This document shows, piece after piece, positions 17,286-26,485 of a stretch of 64,000 nt of DNA (position 1 is the first letter of the stretch; each line of letters starts with the position of its first letter). The position numbers and the translations under genes are program-made. Origin of the DNA: Streptomyces sp. V4I2 (GTDB lineage: Bacteria > Actinomycetota > Actinomycetes > Streptomycetales > Streptomycetaceae). The notes below the pieces were generated by a model. That model did not search any database. It was not told where the DNA came from and was given only the letters and a program-made list of their open reading frames with translations. Location: assembly GCF_030817655.1 (NCBI RefSeq), contig NZ_JAUSZM010000003.1, forward strand, positions 3,348,001 to 3,412,000. Reading direction: 5' to 3'.

Positions 17286-18629
17286 ATGAAACGCACGGCA
17301 GTCGCACTCGCCGTATCCGCTCTGCTGCTCCCCCTGTCCGCGTGCGGCGGCAGCGCCGAGGCGGGCAGCGGCTCCACGGTCACCGTCACCGTCGGATACC
17401 AGTCCAAGACCATCAACACGGTCACGGCCGGCACTCTCCTGCGCTCCCTCGGCTACTTCGAGAAACAGCTGAACGCCCTTCACGACGGTAAGACGTACAA
17501 GGTCGACTGGCAGGACTACGCCACCGGCGCCCCCATCACCGCGCAGATGACCGCCGGGAAGATCGACATCGGGTCGATGGGTGACTTCCCGCTGCTCATC
17601 AACGCGGCCCGCGGCAAGCAGCTGGGCAAGCCCACCCACCTGGTCTCGGTCACCGGCTACAACCTCAAGGGCGGCCTGAACACGGTCGTCGTCCCACCGG
17701 AGTCCAAGCTCACCTCCTTGAAGGACCTGAAGGGCAAGAAGGTCTCCACGAGCGTCGGCTCGGCCGCCGACGGCACCCTCGTACGGGCCCTGCAACGGGC
17801 CGGCATCGACCCGAACAAGGGCATCGAGAAGCTGAACCAGCAGCCCGCGGTGGGCGCCTCGGCACTCTCTGCGGGCAGCGCGGACGCCCTGTCGCAGTTC
17901 GTCGCCTGGCCGGGACTCCTCGCCCACCAGGGCAAGGCGAAGGCTCTGTACGACGGCGCCCAGCTGAACCTGCCCACCTTCCACGGCGTCACCGCCCGCG
18001 AGGACTTCGCGGGGCAGCGCCCGGCCGTGCTGGAGGCGTTTCTGAAGGCCCAGGCGGAGGCGACCGACTACCTCAACGCCCATCCGGTTCAGGCCACCGA
18101 GAAGGTCGCGAAGGCCACCGGCCTGCCGGCCGAGGTCGTCTACCTCTACAACGGCGCCCACGGCATCTCCACCTTCGACCCGGCCGTCAAGCCGCAGCTC
18201 GTCTCCGCGCTCGAGCAGGACGTGGCAGTCCTGAAGGCGGCCAAGCTGACCGGTGACATCGACGTGGACTCTTTCGTCGACGACCAGTACGTCAAGAAAG
18301 CCCTCGGCGCCACCTACGCCAAGCGGCTCGCCGCCACCCCGCCCGCCGCCGCGAGCGAGGTCTGGCCCGAGGGCGCCACGAAGACCCGGAGCTTTACCTC
18401 CCCCGCCCAACTCCTCACCTACGTGGCCCAGCACAAGGACGGCATCCGCGCGGCCTACGTCCCCGACGCCACCACCGGCACCCTCTGGTTCGCCGACAAG
18501 GCCGTCTGGGTGGCGGACGGCAAGCAGCTGCTGCCCTTCGTCGCCCCGGAAACCGCGCAGGCCTACGTGGCCGGCCACAGCGGCGCTCGGGTCATCACGT
18601 ACGCGGACGCCCTGGGACGGGCCTCGTGA
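17286..18629 (+). CDS. ABC substrate-binding lipoprotein (SsuA/TauA-like) with NosL-like tail
   Basis: 447 aa. Signal peptide with lipobox LSAC at ~20. Residues ~35-345 form a NMT1/SsuA-type periplasmic binding protein (VGYQSKTINTVTAGTLL; DIGSMGDFPLLINAARG), the class that binds sulfonates, nitrate or related anions. The last ~90 residues (AAYVPDATTGTLWFADKAVW, then LPFVAPETAQAYVAGH) look like a NosL/MerB-fold domain, as in the copper chaperone NosL. This fusion is unusual. It sits between the ferredoxin (15-base gap) and the permease (GTGA overlap). Confidence 0.82.
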   Translation: MKRTAVALAVSALLLPLSACGGSAEAGSGSTVTVTVGYQSKTINTVTAGTLLRSLGYFEKQLNALHDGKTYKVDWQDYATGAPITAQMTAGKIDIGSMGDFPLLINAARGKQLGKPTHLVSVTGYNLKGGLNTVVVPPESKLTSLKDLKGKKVSTSVGSAADGTLVRALQRAGIDPNKGIEKLNQQPAVGASALSAGSADALSQFVAWPGLLAHQGKAKALYDGAQLNLPTFHGVTAREDFAGQRPAVLEAFLKAQAEATDYLNAHPVQATEKVAKATGLPAEVVYLYNGAHGISTFDPAVKPQLVSALEQDVAVLKAAKLTGDIDVDSFVDDQYVKKALGATYAKRLAATPPAAASEVWPEGATKTRSFTSPAQLLTYVAQHKDGIRAAYVPDATTGTLWFADKAVWVADGKQLLPFVAPETAQAYVAGHSGARVITYADALGRAS

Positions 18630-19501
18630 GCCGGTACCCCCGGCGGACGGGCCGGCTCGCACTGCGGGCCGGCTCGCTGGCCGCCGCCCTCGGCCTCTGG
18701 CAGCTGCTGACCACCCTCGAAGTGAACGTGTGGCTGCGCTTCTCGCAGTTCCCGACGGTGACCGACGTGGCCCGGGCCTTCGCCGACCGGCTCTTGGGCC
18801 CCGACTACTGGACCGACCTCACCGACAGCCTCACCCGGATCGTGACCGGCTTCCTGCTCGCCGCCGTCCTGGGCGTGGCCACCGGCGTACTCGTGGCACG
18901 CTCGCGGCTCGCCGAGGACCTGCTCGGGCCGGTCCTCGAGGTCGTGCGGCCCATCCCGGCCATCGCCATGGTCCCCGTCGCGATCCTCCTGTTCCCCTCC
19001 AACGAACAGGGCATCGTCTTCATCACCTTCACCGCCGCCTACTTCCCGGTCCTGGTCTCCACCCGGCACGCGGTCCGAGCACTGACTCCCATGTGGGAGG
19101 AGGCAGTTCTCACCATGGGCGGCGGCCGGTGGAGGATCCTCGGCTCGGTCGTCCTGCCGGGTGCCTTGCCCGGCATCTTCGGCGGCCTGTCCGTCGGCAT
19201 CGGCGTCTCGTGGATCTGCGTGATCTCCGCGGAGATGATCTCCGGCCAGCACGGCGTCGGCTACCGCACCTGGCAGGACTACACGATCGTCAACTACCCG
19301 GGCGTCTTCGTCGGCATGGTCACCATCGGCCTGCTCGGCTGGCTCACCTCCACCGCCGTCGAGCTGGTCGGCCGCCGCCTGACCCACTGGCTGCCGCGCA
19401 CGTCGTACGTCCCCGGCGCCCGGCCCCGGCCCGCACGAACCCTGGCGTCCACCGTCGAACCCACCAAGGCCGAGGAGGCACGCGATGAGCACCTCGTCTG
19501 A
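18626..19501 (+). CDS. ABC permease (SsuC/TauC-like)
   Basis: 291 aa, about six transmembrane segments, one BPD_transp_1 domain with the EAA-loop region EEAVLTMGGGRWRILGSVVL, as expected for contact with the ATPase. Its GTG overlaps the binding-protein stop, and its end overlaps the ATPase start by 17 bases. It forms the membrane channel of the importer in this operon. Confidence 0.88.
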   Translation: MSRYPRRTGRLALRAGSLAAALGLWQLLTTLEVNVWLRFSQFPTVTDVARAFADRLLGPDYWTDLTDSLTRIVTGFLLAAVLGVATGVLVARSRLAEDLLGPVLEVVRPIPAIAMVPVAILLFPSNEQGIVFITFTAAYFPVLVSTRHAVRALTPMWEEAVLTMGGGRWRILGSVVLPGALPGIFGGLSVGIGVSWICVISAEMISGQHGVGYRTWQDYTIVNYPGVFVGMVTIGLLGWLTSTAVELVGRRLTHWLPRTSYVPGARPRPARTLASTVEPTKAEEARDEHLV

Positions 19502-20273
19502 GACCAGGCCGCCCGAGGCGAGGACCGCGTCGGCGGCCCCGCGCGGCACGCGCCTCACCCTCCGCGGCGCCACGCTCGGCCGGCCGGGCGCCCCGGCCGT
19601 GGCCGAGGTCGACCTGGACGTCGCCGCCGGCGAGATCCTGACCGTCGTCGGCCCCTCCGGCTGCGGCAAGTCGACCCTGCTGCGCACCTTCGCCGGGCTG
19701 CTGCCCACGCTGGACGGGGCGGTGGAACAGGACGGTCGGCCGGTGCCCGGTCCGGGCGCGGACCGGGCACTGGTCTTCCAGGAGGACGCCCTGCTGCCCT
19801 GGCGCACCCTGCGCGCCAACGTCGAACTGCCCCTCGCCATCCAAGGCGTGCCGCGCGCCCAGCGCGGGGAACAGGCCGAAGCCTGGCTGGAGCGGGTCGG
19901 ACTCGCCGACCAGGCACGGCAGTTGCCGCACCGTGTCTCCGGCGGGCAGCGCCAGCGCGCCCAGCTGGCCCGCGCCCTCGCCGGACGCCCGCGCGCCGTC
20001 CTCATGGACGAACCGTTCGGCGCGCTCGACGCCCAGACCCGCGCAGGCATGCAGGACCTGCTGGTGGAGGTGCTGCACGGCACGGGCGCGACGGTCGTCT
20101 TCGTCACCCACGACGTCGACGAGGCCCTGTTCCTCGGCGACCGCGTGGCCCTCCTCGGCTCCGGCCGGCTGATCGCCGTACGCGACGTGCCGCGCCCGCG
20201 CGAGCGCTCGGCGCACGACGACCCGGCCCGTGTGGCGCTGCGTCGCGACATCCTCACCTCGCTCGGTACCTGA
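19485..20273 (+). CDS. ABC ATPase (SsuB/TauB-like)
   Basis: 262 aa. Walker A GPSGCGKST, Q-loop LVFQEDALLPW, signature VSGGQRQRAQLARAL, Walker B AVLMDEPFGALD and H-loop VFVTHDVDEALFL are all intact. The Q-loop wording is typical of nitrate/sulfonate/taurine transporters. It powers the permease it overlaps. Confidence 0.92.
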   Translation: MSTSSETRPPEARTASAAPRGTRLTLRGATLGRPGAPAVAEVDLDVAAGEILTVVGPSGCGKSTLLRTFAGLLPTLDGAVEQDGRPVPGPGADRALVFQEDALLPWRTLRANVELPLAIQGVPRAQRGEQAEAWLERVGLADQARQLPHRVSGGQRQRAQLARALAGRPRAVLMDEPFGALDAQTRAGMQDLLVEVLHGTGATVVFVTHDVDEALFLGDRVALLGSGRLIAVRDVPRPRERSAHDDPARVALRRDILTSLGT

Positions 20274-20284
20274 AAGGCCCCCCG

Positions 20285-23047
20285 GTGACCACCCCCGTGC
20301 ACACCCCTTCGGAAACCCTCCCCACCCCCGCCCTCAGCGACGCCGAGGAACTGACCTGCGACGTCCTCGTCATCGGCGGCGGCACCGCCGGCACCATGGC
20401 CGCCCTGACCGCCGCCGAGCACGGCGCGGACGTCCTGCTGCTGGAAAAGGCTCACGTCCGCCACTCCGGCGCGCTCGCCATGGGCATGGACGGCGTCAAC
20501 AACGCCGTCATCCCCGGCCGCGCCGAGCCCGACGACTACGTCGCCGAGATCACCCGCGCCAACGACGGCATCGTCGACCAGTCCACCGTCCGCCAGACCG
20601 CCACCCGTGGCTTCGCCATGGTGCAGCGCCTGGAGTCGTACGGCGTGAAGTTCGAGAAGGACGAGCACGGCGAATACGCGGTCCGCCAGGTCCACCGCTC
20701 CGGCTCCTACGTGCTGCCGATGCCGGAGGGCAAGGACGTCAAGAAGGTCCTGTACCGGCAACTGCGGCGACGTGAGATGCGGGAGCGGATACGGATCGAG
20801 AACCGGGTGATGCCGGTGCGCGTGCTGACCGCCGGGGGGCGGGCCGTCGGGGCGGCGGGCTTCAACACCCGCACAGGGCGGTTCGTCACCGTCCGCGCGG
20901 GCGCGGTGATCCTCGCGACCGGCGCCTGCGGCCGCCTCGGCCTGCCCGCCTCCGGCTACCTGTACGGCACCTACGAGAACCCGACCAACGCGGGCGACGG
21001 CTACGCCATGGCCTACCACGCGGGTGCCGAACTCACCGGCATCGAGTGCTTCCAGATCAACCCGCTGATCAAGGACTACAACGGCCCCGCCTGCGCCTAC
21101 GTCGCCAACCCCTTCGGCGGCTACCAGGTCAACCGGCACGGCGAACGCTTCGTCGACTCCGACTACTGGTCGGGGCAGATGATGGCCGAGTTCGCGGCGG
21201 AGGTGGCCAGCGACCGGGGCCCGGTGTACCTGAAGCTGAGCCACCTCCCGGAGGAGTCGGTCTCGGCGCTGGAGTCGATCCTGCACTCGACGGAGCGCCC
21301 GACCCGCGGCACCTTCCATTCCGGCCGCGGCCACGACTACCGCACCCATGACGTCGAGATGCACATCTCCGAAATCGGGCTGTGCGGTGGCCATTCGGCC
21401 TCGGGGGTACGGGTCGACGACCATGCTCGCACGACCGTTCCCCGGCTGTACGCCGCCGGCGACCTGGCCTGCGTGCCGCACAACTACATGATCGGCGCGT
21501 TCGTCTTCGGGGACCTCGCGGGCGCGGACGCGGCCCAGTACACGCCATACGAAGGAGAGTTGCCCCTGGACCAGCTCCGCGAGGCGCACGAACTGGTCTA
21601 CCGCCCGCTGCGCAACCCTGACGGCCCGCCGCAGACCCAGGTCGAGTACAAGCTGCGCCGCTTCGTGAACGACTACGTGGCCCCGCCCAAGTCCGGCGCC
21701 CGGCTGTCGCTGGCCCTGGAGGCGTTCGAGCGGATGCGCGCCGACATCGCCGAGATGGGAGCCCACACCCCCCACGAGCTGATGCGCTGCGCCGAGGTCA
21801 CCTTCATCCGCGACTGCGCGGAGATGGCCGCGCGCGCCTCCCTGGCCCGCACGGAGTCCCGCTGGGGCCTCTACCACGACCGCCTCGACCACCCGCAGCG
21901 TGACGACGCGTCCTGGTTCCACCACCTCGATCTGCGCAAGTCCCCCACTGGCGCGATGGAGTTCACGGCTCGTCCCGTGGCTCCCTTCCTGGTCCCGGTC
22001 GACGGTTTCACCCCGGCCGGCGGCCCCTCCCGTCACCTCGGCGAGGTCCACCCGGAACAGGTGGCGACGGCGGGGGCCCGGGAAGCGGCGCCGGTGGCGT
22101 TGCTGCAGGAGCCCACCGCGACCGGCACAACCGCCCACGCCGCTGCCGGGGCGGAAACGCCGGCCACACCTCGCCTGCTCGGCCTCCTCTCCCTCACGGA
22201 GGAGGAGCCCGAACTGTCCGCTCTCACCCCCTACTTGACCGACCCCGAGCCCACCGTGCGCCGTACGGCCGTCACGGTCCTGACGGAGACCGTGCCGCCG
22301 GGCACCGGACCGGCACTGGCCGCCGCGCTGGCGGACACCGACGCCGGCGTCCGCGCCGCCGCGGCCGCCTCACTACGGGAACTCGTCGAGACACTGCCCC
22401 CCGAACCGGCCCTGCGCGACGCCCTCGCCGCTGCCCTGACCGAGACCGACCCCGTTGTCCGTGCCACCGCACTGGATGTCCTGCGCGCCCTGCGCCTGGG
22501 TGACGTCGAGCTGTTCACGGACTCGCTGTCGGACTCCGACATCGCCGTCCGCATCGCGGCTGTGCGAGCTCTCATGTCGGTCGACGCCGCCGGAGAGCTG
22601 GCGCGCGCGGCTGCCGTCGATCCGTCACGCGAGGTCCGCGTCACCATCGCCAAGGCCCTGGCCACCGCGGGCCCGGACTCGGCGATGACGCACTCGGCCC
22701 TCGCGGAGCTCGTGGACGATCCCGACGCCCTGGTCCGTGGGGCCGCCTACGAGGCGCTGGGGACTACGGGCTGCCCGCCGGCCCTGGCCGCCCGCGCCGA
22801 GGCGGCCCTGGCCGACCCGGCCTGGCAGGTGCGCGCCGGCGCCGCCACCGCCCTGTCCGCCACGGATCCCGACTTCGCCGTCCCCGCACTCGCCAAGGCC
22901 GTCGCCGACCCCAACGCCGACGTCCGCAAGGCCGCCGTACTGGCCCTGACCCGCCACCGTGCCACCGAGGACGCCCGAGCGGCCCTGGCCGCCGCGACGA
23001 CGGACTCGGACGCGGACGTCAGGGCCTATGCGGCGCGGGCGCTGTGA
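20285..23047 (+). CDS. AprA/FrdA-like FAD flavoprotein with C-terminal HEAT repeats
   Basis: 920 aa. Residues ~18-520 are an FAD-binding fumarate-reductase/APS-reductase-type flavoprotein: DVLVIGGGTAGTMAALTAAE, the HSGALAMGMDGVNNA loop, GAVILATGACGRLG and RLYAAGDLACVPHNYM. From ~640 to the end there are repeated ~31-residue helical units (DPEPTVRRTAVTVL, DTDAGVRAAAAASL, DSDIAVRIAAVRAL, DPNADVRKAAVLAL) of PBS-lyase HEAT type. Together with the ferredoxin it may form a two-subunit oxidoreductase for a sulfur compound brought in by the ABC importer; that link is inference. The HEAT tail is not part of ordinary AprA or FrdA. Confidence 0.82.
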   Translation: MTTPVHTPSETLPTPALSDAEELTCDVLVIGGGTAGTMAALTAAEHGADVLLLEKAHVRHSGALAMGMDGVNNAVIPGRAEPDDYVAEITRANDGIVDQSTVRQTATRGFAMVQRLESYGVKFEKDEHGEYAVRQVHRSGSYVLPMPEGKDVKKVLYRQLRRREMRERIRIENRVMPVRVLTAGGRAVGAAGFNTRTGRFVTVRAGAVILATGACGRLGLPASGYLYGTYENPTNAGDGYAMAYHAGAELTGIECFQINPLIKDYNGPACAYVANPFGGYQVNRHGERFVDSDYWSGQMMAEFAAEVASDRGPVYLKLSHLPEESVSALESILHSTERPTRGTFHSGRGHDYRTHDVEMHISEIGLCGGHSASGVRVDDHARTTVPRLYAAGDLACVPHNYMIGAFVFGDLAGADAAQYTPYEGELPLDQLREAHELVYRPLRNPDGPPQTQVEYKLRRFVNDYVAPPKSGARLSLALEAFERMRADIAEMGAHTPHELMRCAEVTFIRDCAEMAARASLARTESRWGLYHDRLDHPQRDDASWFHHLDLRKSPTGAMEFTARPVAPFLVPVDGFTPAGGPSRHLGEVHPEQVATAGAREAAPVALLQEPTATGTTAHAAAGAETPATPRLLGLLSLTEEEPELSALTPYLTDPEPTVRRTAVTVLTETVPPGTGPALAAALADTDAGVRAAAAASLRELVETLPPEPALRDALAAALTETDPVVRATALDVLRALRLGDVELFTDSLSDSDIAVRIAAVRALMSVDAAGELARAAAVDPSREVRVTIAKALATAGPDSAMTHSALAELVDDPDALVRGAAYEALGTTGCPPALAARAEAALADPAWQVRAGAATALSATDPDFAVPALAKAVADPNADVRKAAVLALTRHRATEDARAALAAATTDSDADVRAYAARAL

Positions 23048-23071
23048 CCGCGTCCTACCGTGACGCCGGTC

Positions 23072-24313
23072 CTACCGTGAGGCCAGGAGACGTCCCGCGT
23101 TCCGCAGGACGTACCGCGCCACGTCCGTGCCGAGCGTGATCCCCGCCTCGTCGGCCGACCGGGTGTGGATACCGGAGAAGACCCGGGCGTCCACGTTCTC
23201 GTCCGAGAGCTGCTTCCACGTGGTGTACGTCCTGGTCACCCCGGGCGCGGTGGGGCTGGTCAGGTCGAACGGGGCGGTACGCGGCCCCACGAGCGCCGAC
23301 AGCACGGTCTGAGCGGCACCCGAGTAGGTGTTGTGGCCGCTCGGGTAGTCCGGATGCGCGGGGGTGGCGTGCAGCGGTGTCCAGTCCGCGTCGGGGTCGA
23401 TGGCGCCGGTGCGGATCGCCGTCACGGGACGCCAGCGTTCGTAGGCGTACTTGGTGTCGGAGGTCGCGATCTGCGTGTCCACCAGCGCCACGTGGAACAG
23501 CGCGACCAGCCGCGCCTGCCCGGCGATTCCCCGGTCCGTGCGCGAAAGCGCCACGCGCAGCGGCTCGGCGTAGAGGGTGAGGGAGGAGCCGAGCCAGAAG
23601 GTGGCCGTCTCGGTCTGGTGGGTGCTGCGTGCCTGGCTGTCGACGGCGCCGTACGCCCGCACCTCCGCGAGGTCGGCGGCGTAGCGCGCGGAGTCCAGCG
23701 CGGGTGGCGGGCCGAGCCGGAACTGGCTCTGCGTCGCGAGCACGAACGGCTTGGCGAGGCGGTTGCCGTACTGCGCCGCGGGGGCGTAGGCGGGTGGTGT
23801 CGGCTGCCACACGCCGGGCGCAGCCGGTCGTACGGGATAGGGCGCGTTGACGGAGGCGGGGTCGAGCCCGTCACCCTCCCTCGATTGGAGGACGAGGTCC
23901 GCCTGCCGCTCCCCCGCCGCGACGCCGCGCTCCTGCGCCGGGCCGTCGGGAATCGCGTCGAGGGTCTCCTTGTACGTCGCGTCGAGTTGTTCGGTACGGC
24001 TCGGTACGAGCGTCACCAGTGCGCGGTGTACGGCCGCGGCGAGCGCCGCCGCCTGGTATGGGCCGTGTGCCACGCCCGCCGGTACGCTACGGGTGGCCCG
24101 AGCGGCCGCGAGCCAACTGATGGCCCAGGTGCGGTTGTTGGTGATCTGGGTCGAGGCCCCGGCGGCCGCGACGGTCTCGGCCGTGGCGTCGTACCAGGCG
24201 AGCGTCGTGGAGGTACGGTCGGCTGCGGCGGCCTGCGGAACCGTGACGGACGCGGTCAGCAGCGCCGTCGCGCCCAGGGCGACGAGGGCGGGGCGGGTTC
24301 TGAGCGGACTCAC
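23072..24313 (-). CDS. Vanadium-haloperoxidase/PAP2-family secreted protein
   Basis: 413 aa with a Sec signal peptide (hydrophobic run then PQAAAADR). The vanadate/phosphate pocket motifs appear in order: YERWRPVTAIRTG (R-P), DYPSGHNTYSGA (PSGH) and FSGIHTRSADEAG (distal His). The wording fits the bacterial vanadium-dependent haloperoxidase-related group in the PAP2 superfamily; whether it is a haloperoxidase or a phosphatase cannot be said. It is the last gene downstream of the sulfur operon on the same strand. Confidence 0.83.
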   Translation of the reverse strand: MSPLRTRPALVALGATALLTASVTVPQAAAADRTSTTLAWYDATAETVAAAGASTQITNNRTWAISWLAAARATRSVPAGVAHGPYQAAALAAAVHRALVTLVPSRTEQLDATYKETLDAIPDGPAQERGVAAGERQADLVLQSREGDGLDPASVNAPYPVRPAAPGVWQPTPPAYAPAAQYGNRLAKPFVLATQSQFRLGPPPALDSARYAADLAEVRAYGAVDSQARSTHQTETATFWLGSSLTLYAEPLRVALSRTDRGIAGQARLVALFHVALVDTQIATSDTKYAYERWRPVTAIRTGAIDPDADWTPLHATPAHPDYPSGHNTYSGAAQTVLSALVGPRTAPFDLTSPTAPGVTRTYTTWKQLSDENVDARVFSGIHTRSADEAGITLGTDVARYVLRNAGRLLASR

Positions 24314-24386
24314 ACGTTCTCCTTCGGATTGGGTGAGGGCAGTGAGGCGATGCGGAACAGGCCGCGCGCACGCAGCGCGGCGGCGC

Positions 24387-24671
24387 TCAGCTACACACCG
24401 CGGTGGCGACGCGCATCAGATCGATGGCCCGCCTCTTGCGAAAGCGTTCGAAGACCCGCATGACGAAGAAGAAGTGGTGCTGCGGGATCTGGCCGATGCC
24501 GGCGTCGGCGGCAGACCGCAGCCGGACGACCTCGCCGAGGGTGCGGGCGCTCACCTCTGCGCCGCCGTGCGAGCGGGGCACGGTGATGCCCAGCAGCCCG
24601 GAGGCCGACAGCTCGTCGAGTTCGGCGCGCGGCAGGATGCGTTCGGCGTCGTCGGCGATCACGTGGGTCAT
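24387..24671 (-). pseudogene. SfnB-like acyl-CoA dehydrogenase remnant
   Basis: From the internal Met at 24671 the sequence reads MTHVIADDAE and then RILPRAELDELSASGLLGI, which joins two parts of an SfnB-type N-terminus that are normally ~25 residues apart. After ARTLGEVVRL it degrades and stops after ~95 residues instead of ~400. It is thus an internally deleted, truncated copy fused in frame to the flavin reductase. Confidence 0.7.
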
Positions 24672-25217
24672 CGCGGGCTCCCGGCGCCGGCGAAGGGTCG
24701 GGCGGCCCCCGAGGGCGAGCGAGAACTGGTCGGTGACCTGGGCCAGGACCCCGGCAGCGCCGGGCGCAACGGTCAGGGTGCCGTCGTCGTCCTCGGTGAT
24801 GTCCTTGCCGAGGGTGAACCAGCCCGGCGTGATGTGGGCGGGGCCCATGGAGTTCAGTACGGGGCGCAGGGCGTAGTCGATGGCCAGGACGTGGGCGGTG
24901 GTGCCGCCGGTGGCCAGCGGGAGGACGGTCTTGCCCGCGAGCGCGTACTGCGGGAGCAGGTCGAGCAGGGCCTTGAGCAGGCCGGAGTAGGCGGCCTTGT
25001 AGACGGGCGTGCCGATCATGATGCCGTCCGCGCGTTCGAACAAGGCGGTGGCCTCGACGATCGCCGTATGCCGGAAGTCGGCGGGCGGGAGGGTGCGGAC
25101 GTCGAACGGGATCACGTCGTGCCCCTGGGCCCTGAGCCGGTCGTCCAGATGGCGCAGCAGCCGGGCGGTGCGGGAGGTGGCGGAGGGGCTCCCGGAGACG
25201 GACAGGATGGTGGCCAT
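24387..25217 (-). CDS. NADPH-dependent FMN reductase (SsuE-like) fused to a broken SfnB piece
   Basis: 276 aa. Residues 1-~180 are an intact SsuE-type flavin reductase: ILSVSGSPSATSRTARLL at the start, GIMIGTPVYKAAYSGLLKAL for the flavin, and LATGGTTAHVLAIDY. It would supply reduced FMN to the SfnG and DszC-like enzymes encoded just upstream. There is no stop where SsuE should end; the frame continues into a decayed acyl-CoA-dehydrogenase-like segment (see 24387-24671). The reductase part is probably functional, with an abnormal tail. Confidence 0.8.
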   Translation of the reverse strand: MATILSVSGSPSATSRTARLLRHLDDRLRAQGHDVIPFDVRTLPPADFRHTAIVEATALFERADGIMIGTPVYKAAYSGLLKALLDLLPQYALAGKTVLPLATGGTTAHVLAIDYALRPVLNSMGPAHITPGWFTLGKDITEDDDGTLTVAPGAAGVLAQVTDQFSLALGGRPTLRRRREPAMTHVIADDAERILPRAELDELSASGLLGITVPRSHGGAEVSARTLGEVVRLRSAADAGIGQIPQHHFFFVMRVFERFRKRRAIDLMRVATAVCS

Positions 25218-25228
25218 CGGAGGACCTT

Positions 25229-26446
25229 TCAGGAGTACCAGGTCGGCTGCGGCAGTTCGCCGGTGAGGACGTGGCGGCCGATCTCGCGGCGCTTGTAGGC
25301 CACCGGGTCGTGGAGCGTGTGGGTGCGGACGTTGCGCCAGAAACGGTCGAGGCCCTCGGCGGAGGCGGTGGCGCGGGCGCCGGTCACCTCGAAGATCCGG
25401 TTGGTGACCTCCAGGGCCACGTCGGTGGCGCGGGCCTTCACCGCGGCCACCCGCACCTCGAACTCGCCGCGGGCCTGCTCGGTGACCGCGTCCGGGGCGT
25501 CGTGCAGTTTCTGGCCCTCGACGGCCACGGCGTCGGCCAGCGCTTCGGCGGCCCACAGCTTGGCGGTGAGGTCGCCGTAGGTGTCGATGACGTACGGCTC
25601 GTCCACGGCGTGCTCCTGACCGCCGTGCAGCCAGGCGCGGGACTTGGTCCGGGTGTAGGTGACGGCGGTCTCCAGGGCGCCGGCGGCGATGCCGAGGTAG
25701 AAGTTGACGAAGACGAGCTGGATGGTAGGCACGTTCAGGGTGTTGTAGATGCGCGGCTGGAACTGCTTGTCCACGTAGCCCGCCGCGGCCGACCAGGGGA
25801 CGCGTACGGCGTCGATGGTGACGCCGCCGCTCTCGGTCAGGCGCTGGCCGATGTTGTCCCAGTCGTCGTGGAAGGTCAGGCCCTCGCTGTCGGACGGGAC
25901 GATGGCGAAGACGTGGTCGTCGGTGCCCTCCAGGACGCCTTCGAGGACGGTGACGTCGGAGACCTTGCTGCCGGTGGAGAAGGACTTGCGTCCGGTGAAG
26001 GTGAGGGTGTCGCCCTCGTCCTTCACCGTCACGTCCTCGTCGCGCGGATTGACCGCGCCGCCGAAGAACCACTGATTGCGGGCGGCCTCGGCCTCCACGT
26101 GCTCCCACTGTTCGCGGGTGGCGACCAGACGGGCGGCCCAGTTCCACAGATAGTGGTAGCCGAGCAGCTGGCCGATGGAGCCGTCGGCCTTGGCGACCTC
26201 GCGGACGACGCGGTAGGCGGTGGGCCAGTCCTGGCCCGCGCCCCCGTGCTCGACGGGGCCGAGGAGGGTGACCAGGCCGGAGTCCTTCAGCAGCTGGACC
26301 TCGGCGTACGGGGTGGCCGCGGCCTTGTCGCGGGCGGCGGCGTCGGTGGCGAGGACGGCGGCGACCTCTGCGGCGCGGGCGATCCAGTCCTGGGCGGTCC
26401 GCGGGGCGGGGGCGGTCTTCCAGTCGGCCGGTGCGGCGGTGCTCAT
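25229..26446 (-). CDS. DszC/SfnB-like flavin monooxygenase (acyl-CoA dehydrogenase fold)
   Basis: 405 aa. Acyl-CoA-dehydrogenase-fold, reduced-flavin-dependent oxygenase of the DszC/SfnB group, involved in oxidising organosulfur compounds. Recognisable parts are LLGPVEHGGAGQDWPTAYRV, VAKADGSIGQLLGYHYLWNW, FTGRKSFSTGSKVSD and the C-terminal GLDRFWRNVRTHTLHDPVAY. It sits between sfnG (39 bases upstream) and the flavin reductase (11 bases downstream) in one operon. A second, divergent copy is at 39930-41165. Confidence 0.88.
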   Translation of the reverse strand: MSTAAPADWKTAPAPRTAQDWIARAAEVAAVLATDAAARDKAAATPYAEVQLLKDSGLVTLLGPVEHGGAGQDWPTAYRVVREVAKADGSIGQLLGYHYLWNWAARLVATREQWEHVEAEAARNQWFFGGAVNPRDEDVTVKDEGDTLTFTGRKSFSTGSKVSDVTVLEGVLEGTDDHVFAIVPSDSEGLTFHDDWDNIGQRLTESGGVTIDAVRVPWSAAAGYVDKQFQPRIYNTLNVPTIQLVFVNFYLGIAAGALETAVTYTRTKSRAWLHGGQEHAVDEPYVIDTYGDLTAKLWAAEALADAVAVEGQKLHDAPDAVTEQARGEFEVRVAAVKARATDVALEVTNRIFEVTGARATASAEGLDRFWRNVRTHTLHDPVAYKRREIGRHVLTGELPQPTWYS

Positions 26447-26485
26447 GGTGAAGTCCCTTCGTCTTGGGTACGGGTGCGGGTGCGG

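Noticed and set aside
18563..22138. A 1191-codon open frame on the minus strand, antisense to the ABC/flavoprotein operon
   Set aside because: It is the mirror of GC-biased codons in real plus-strand genes; its protein is low-complexity Gly/Arg/Val with no domain, and it crosses five well-supported genes.
23052..23080. GTCCTACCGTGA repeated twice between two convergent genes
   Set aside because: A 12-bp tandem repeat spanning the end of the haloperoxidase-like gene; likely a small local duplication with no evident role.
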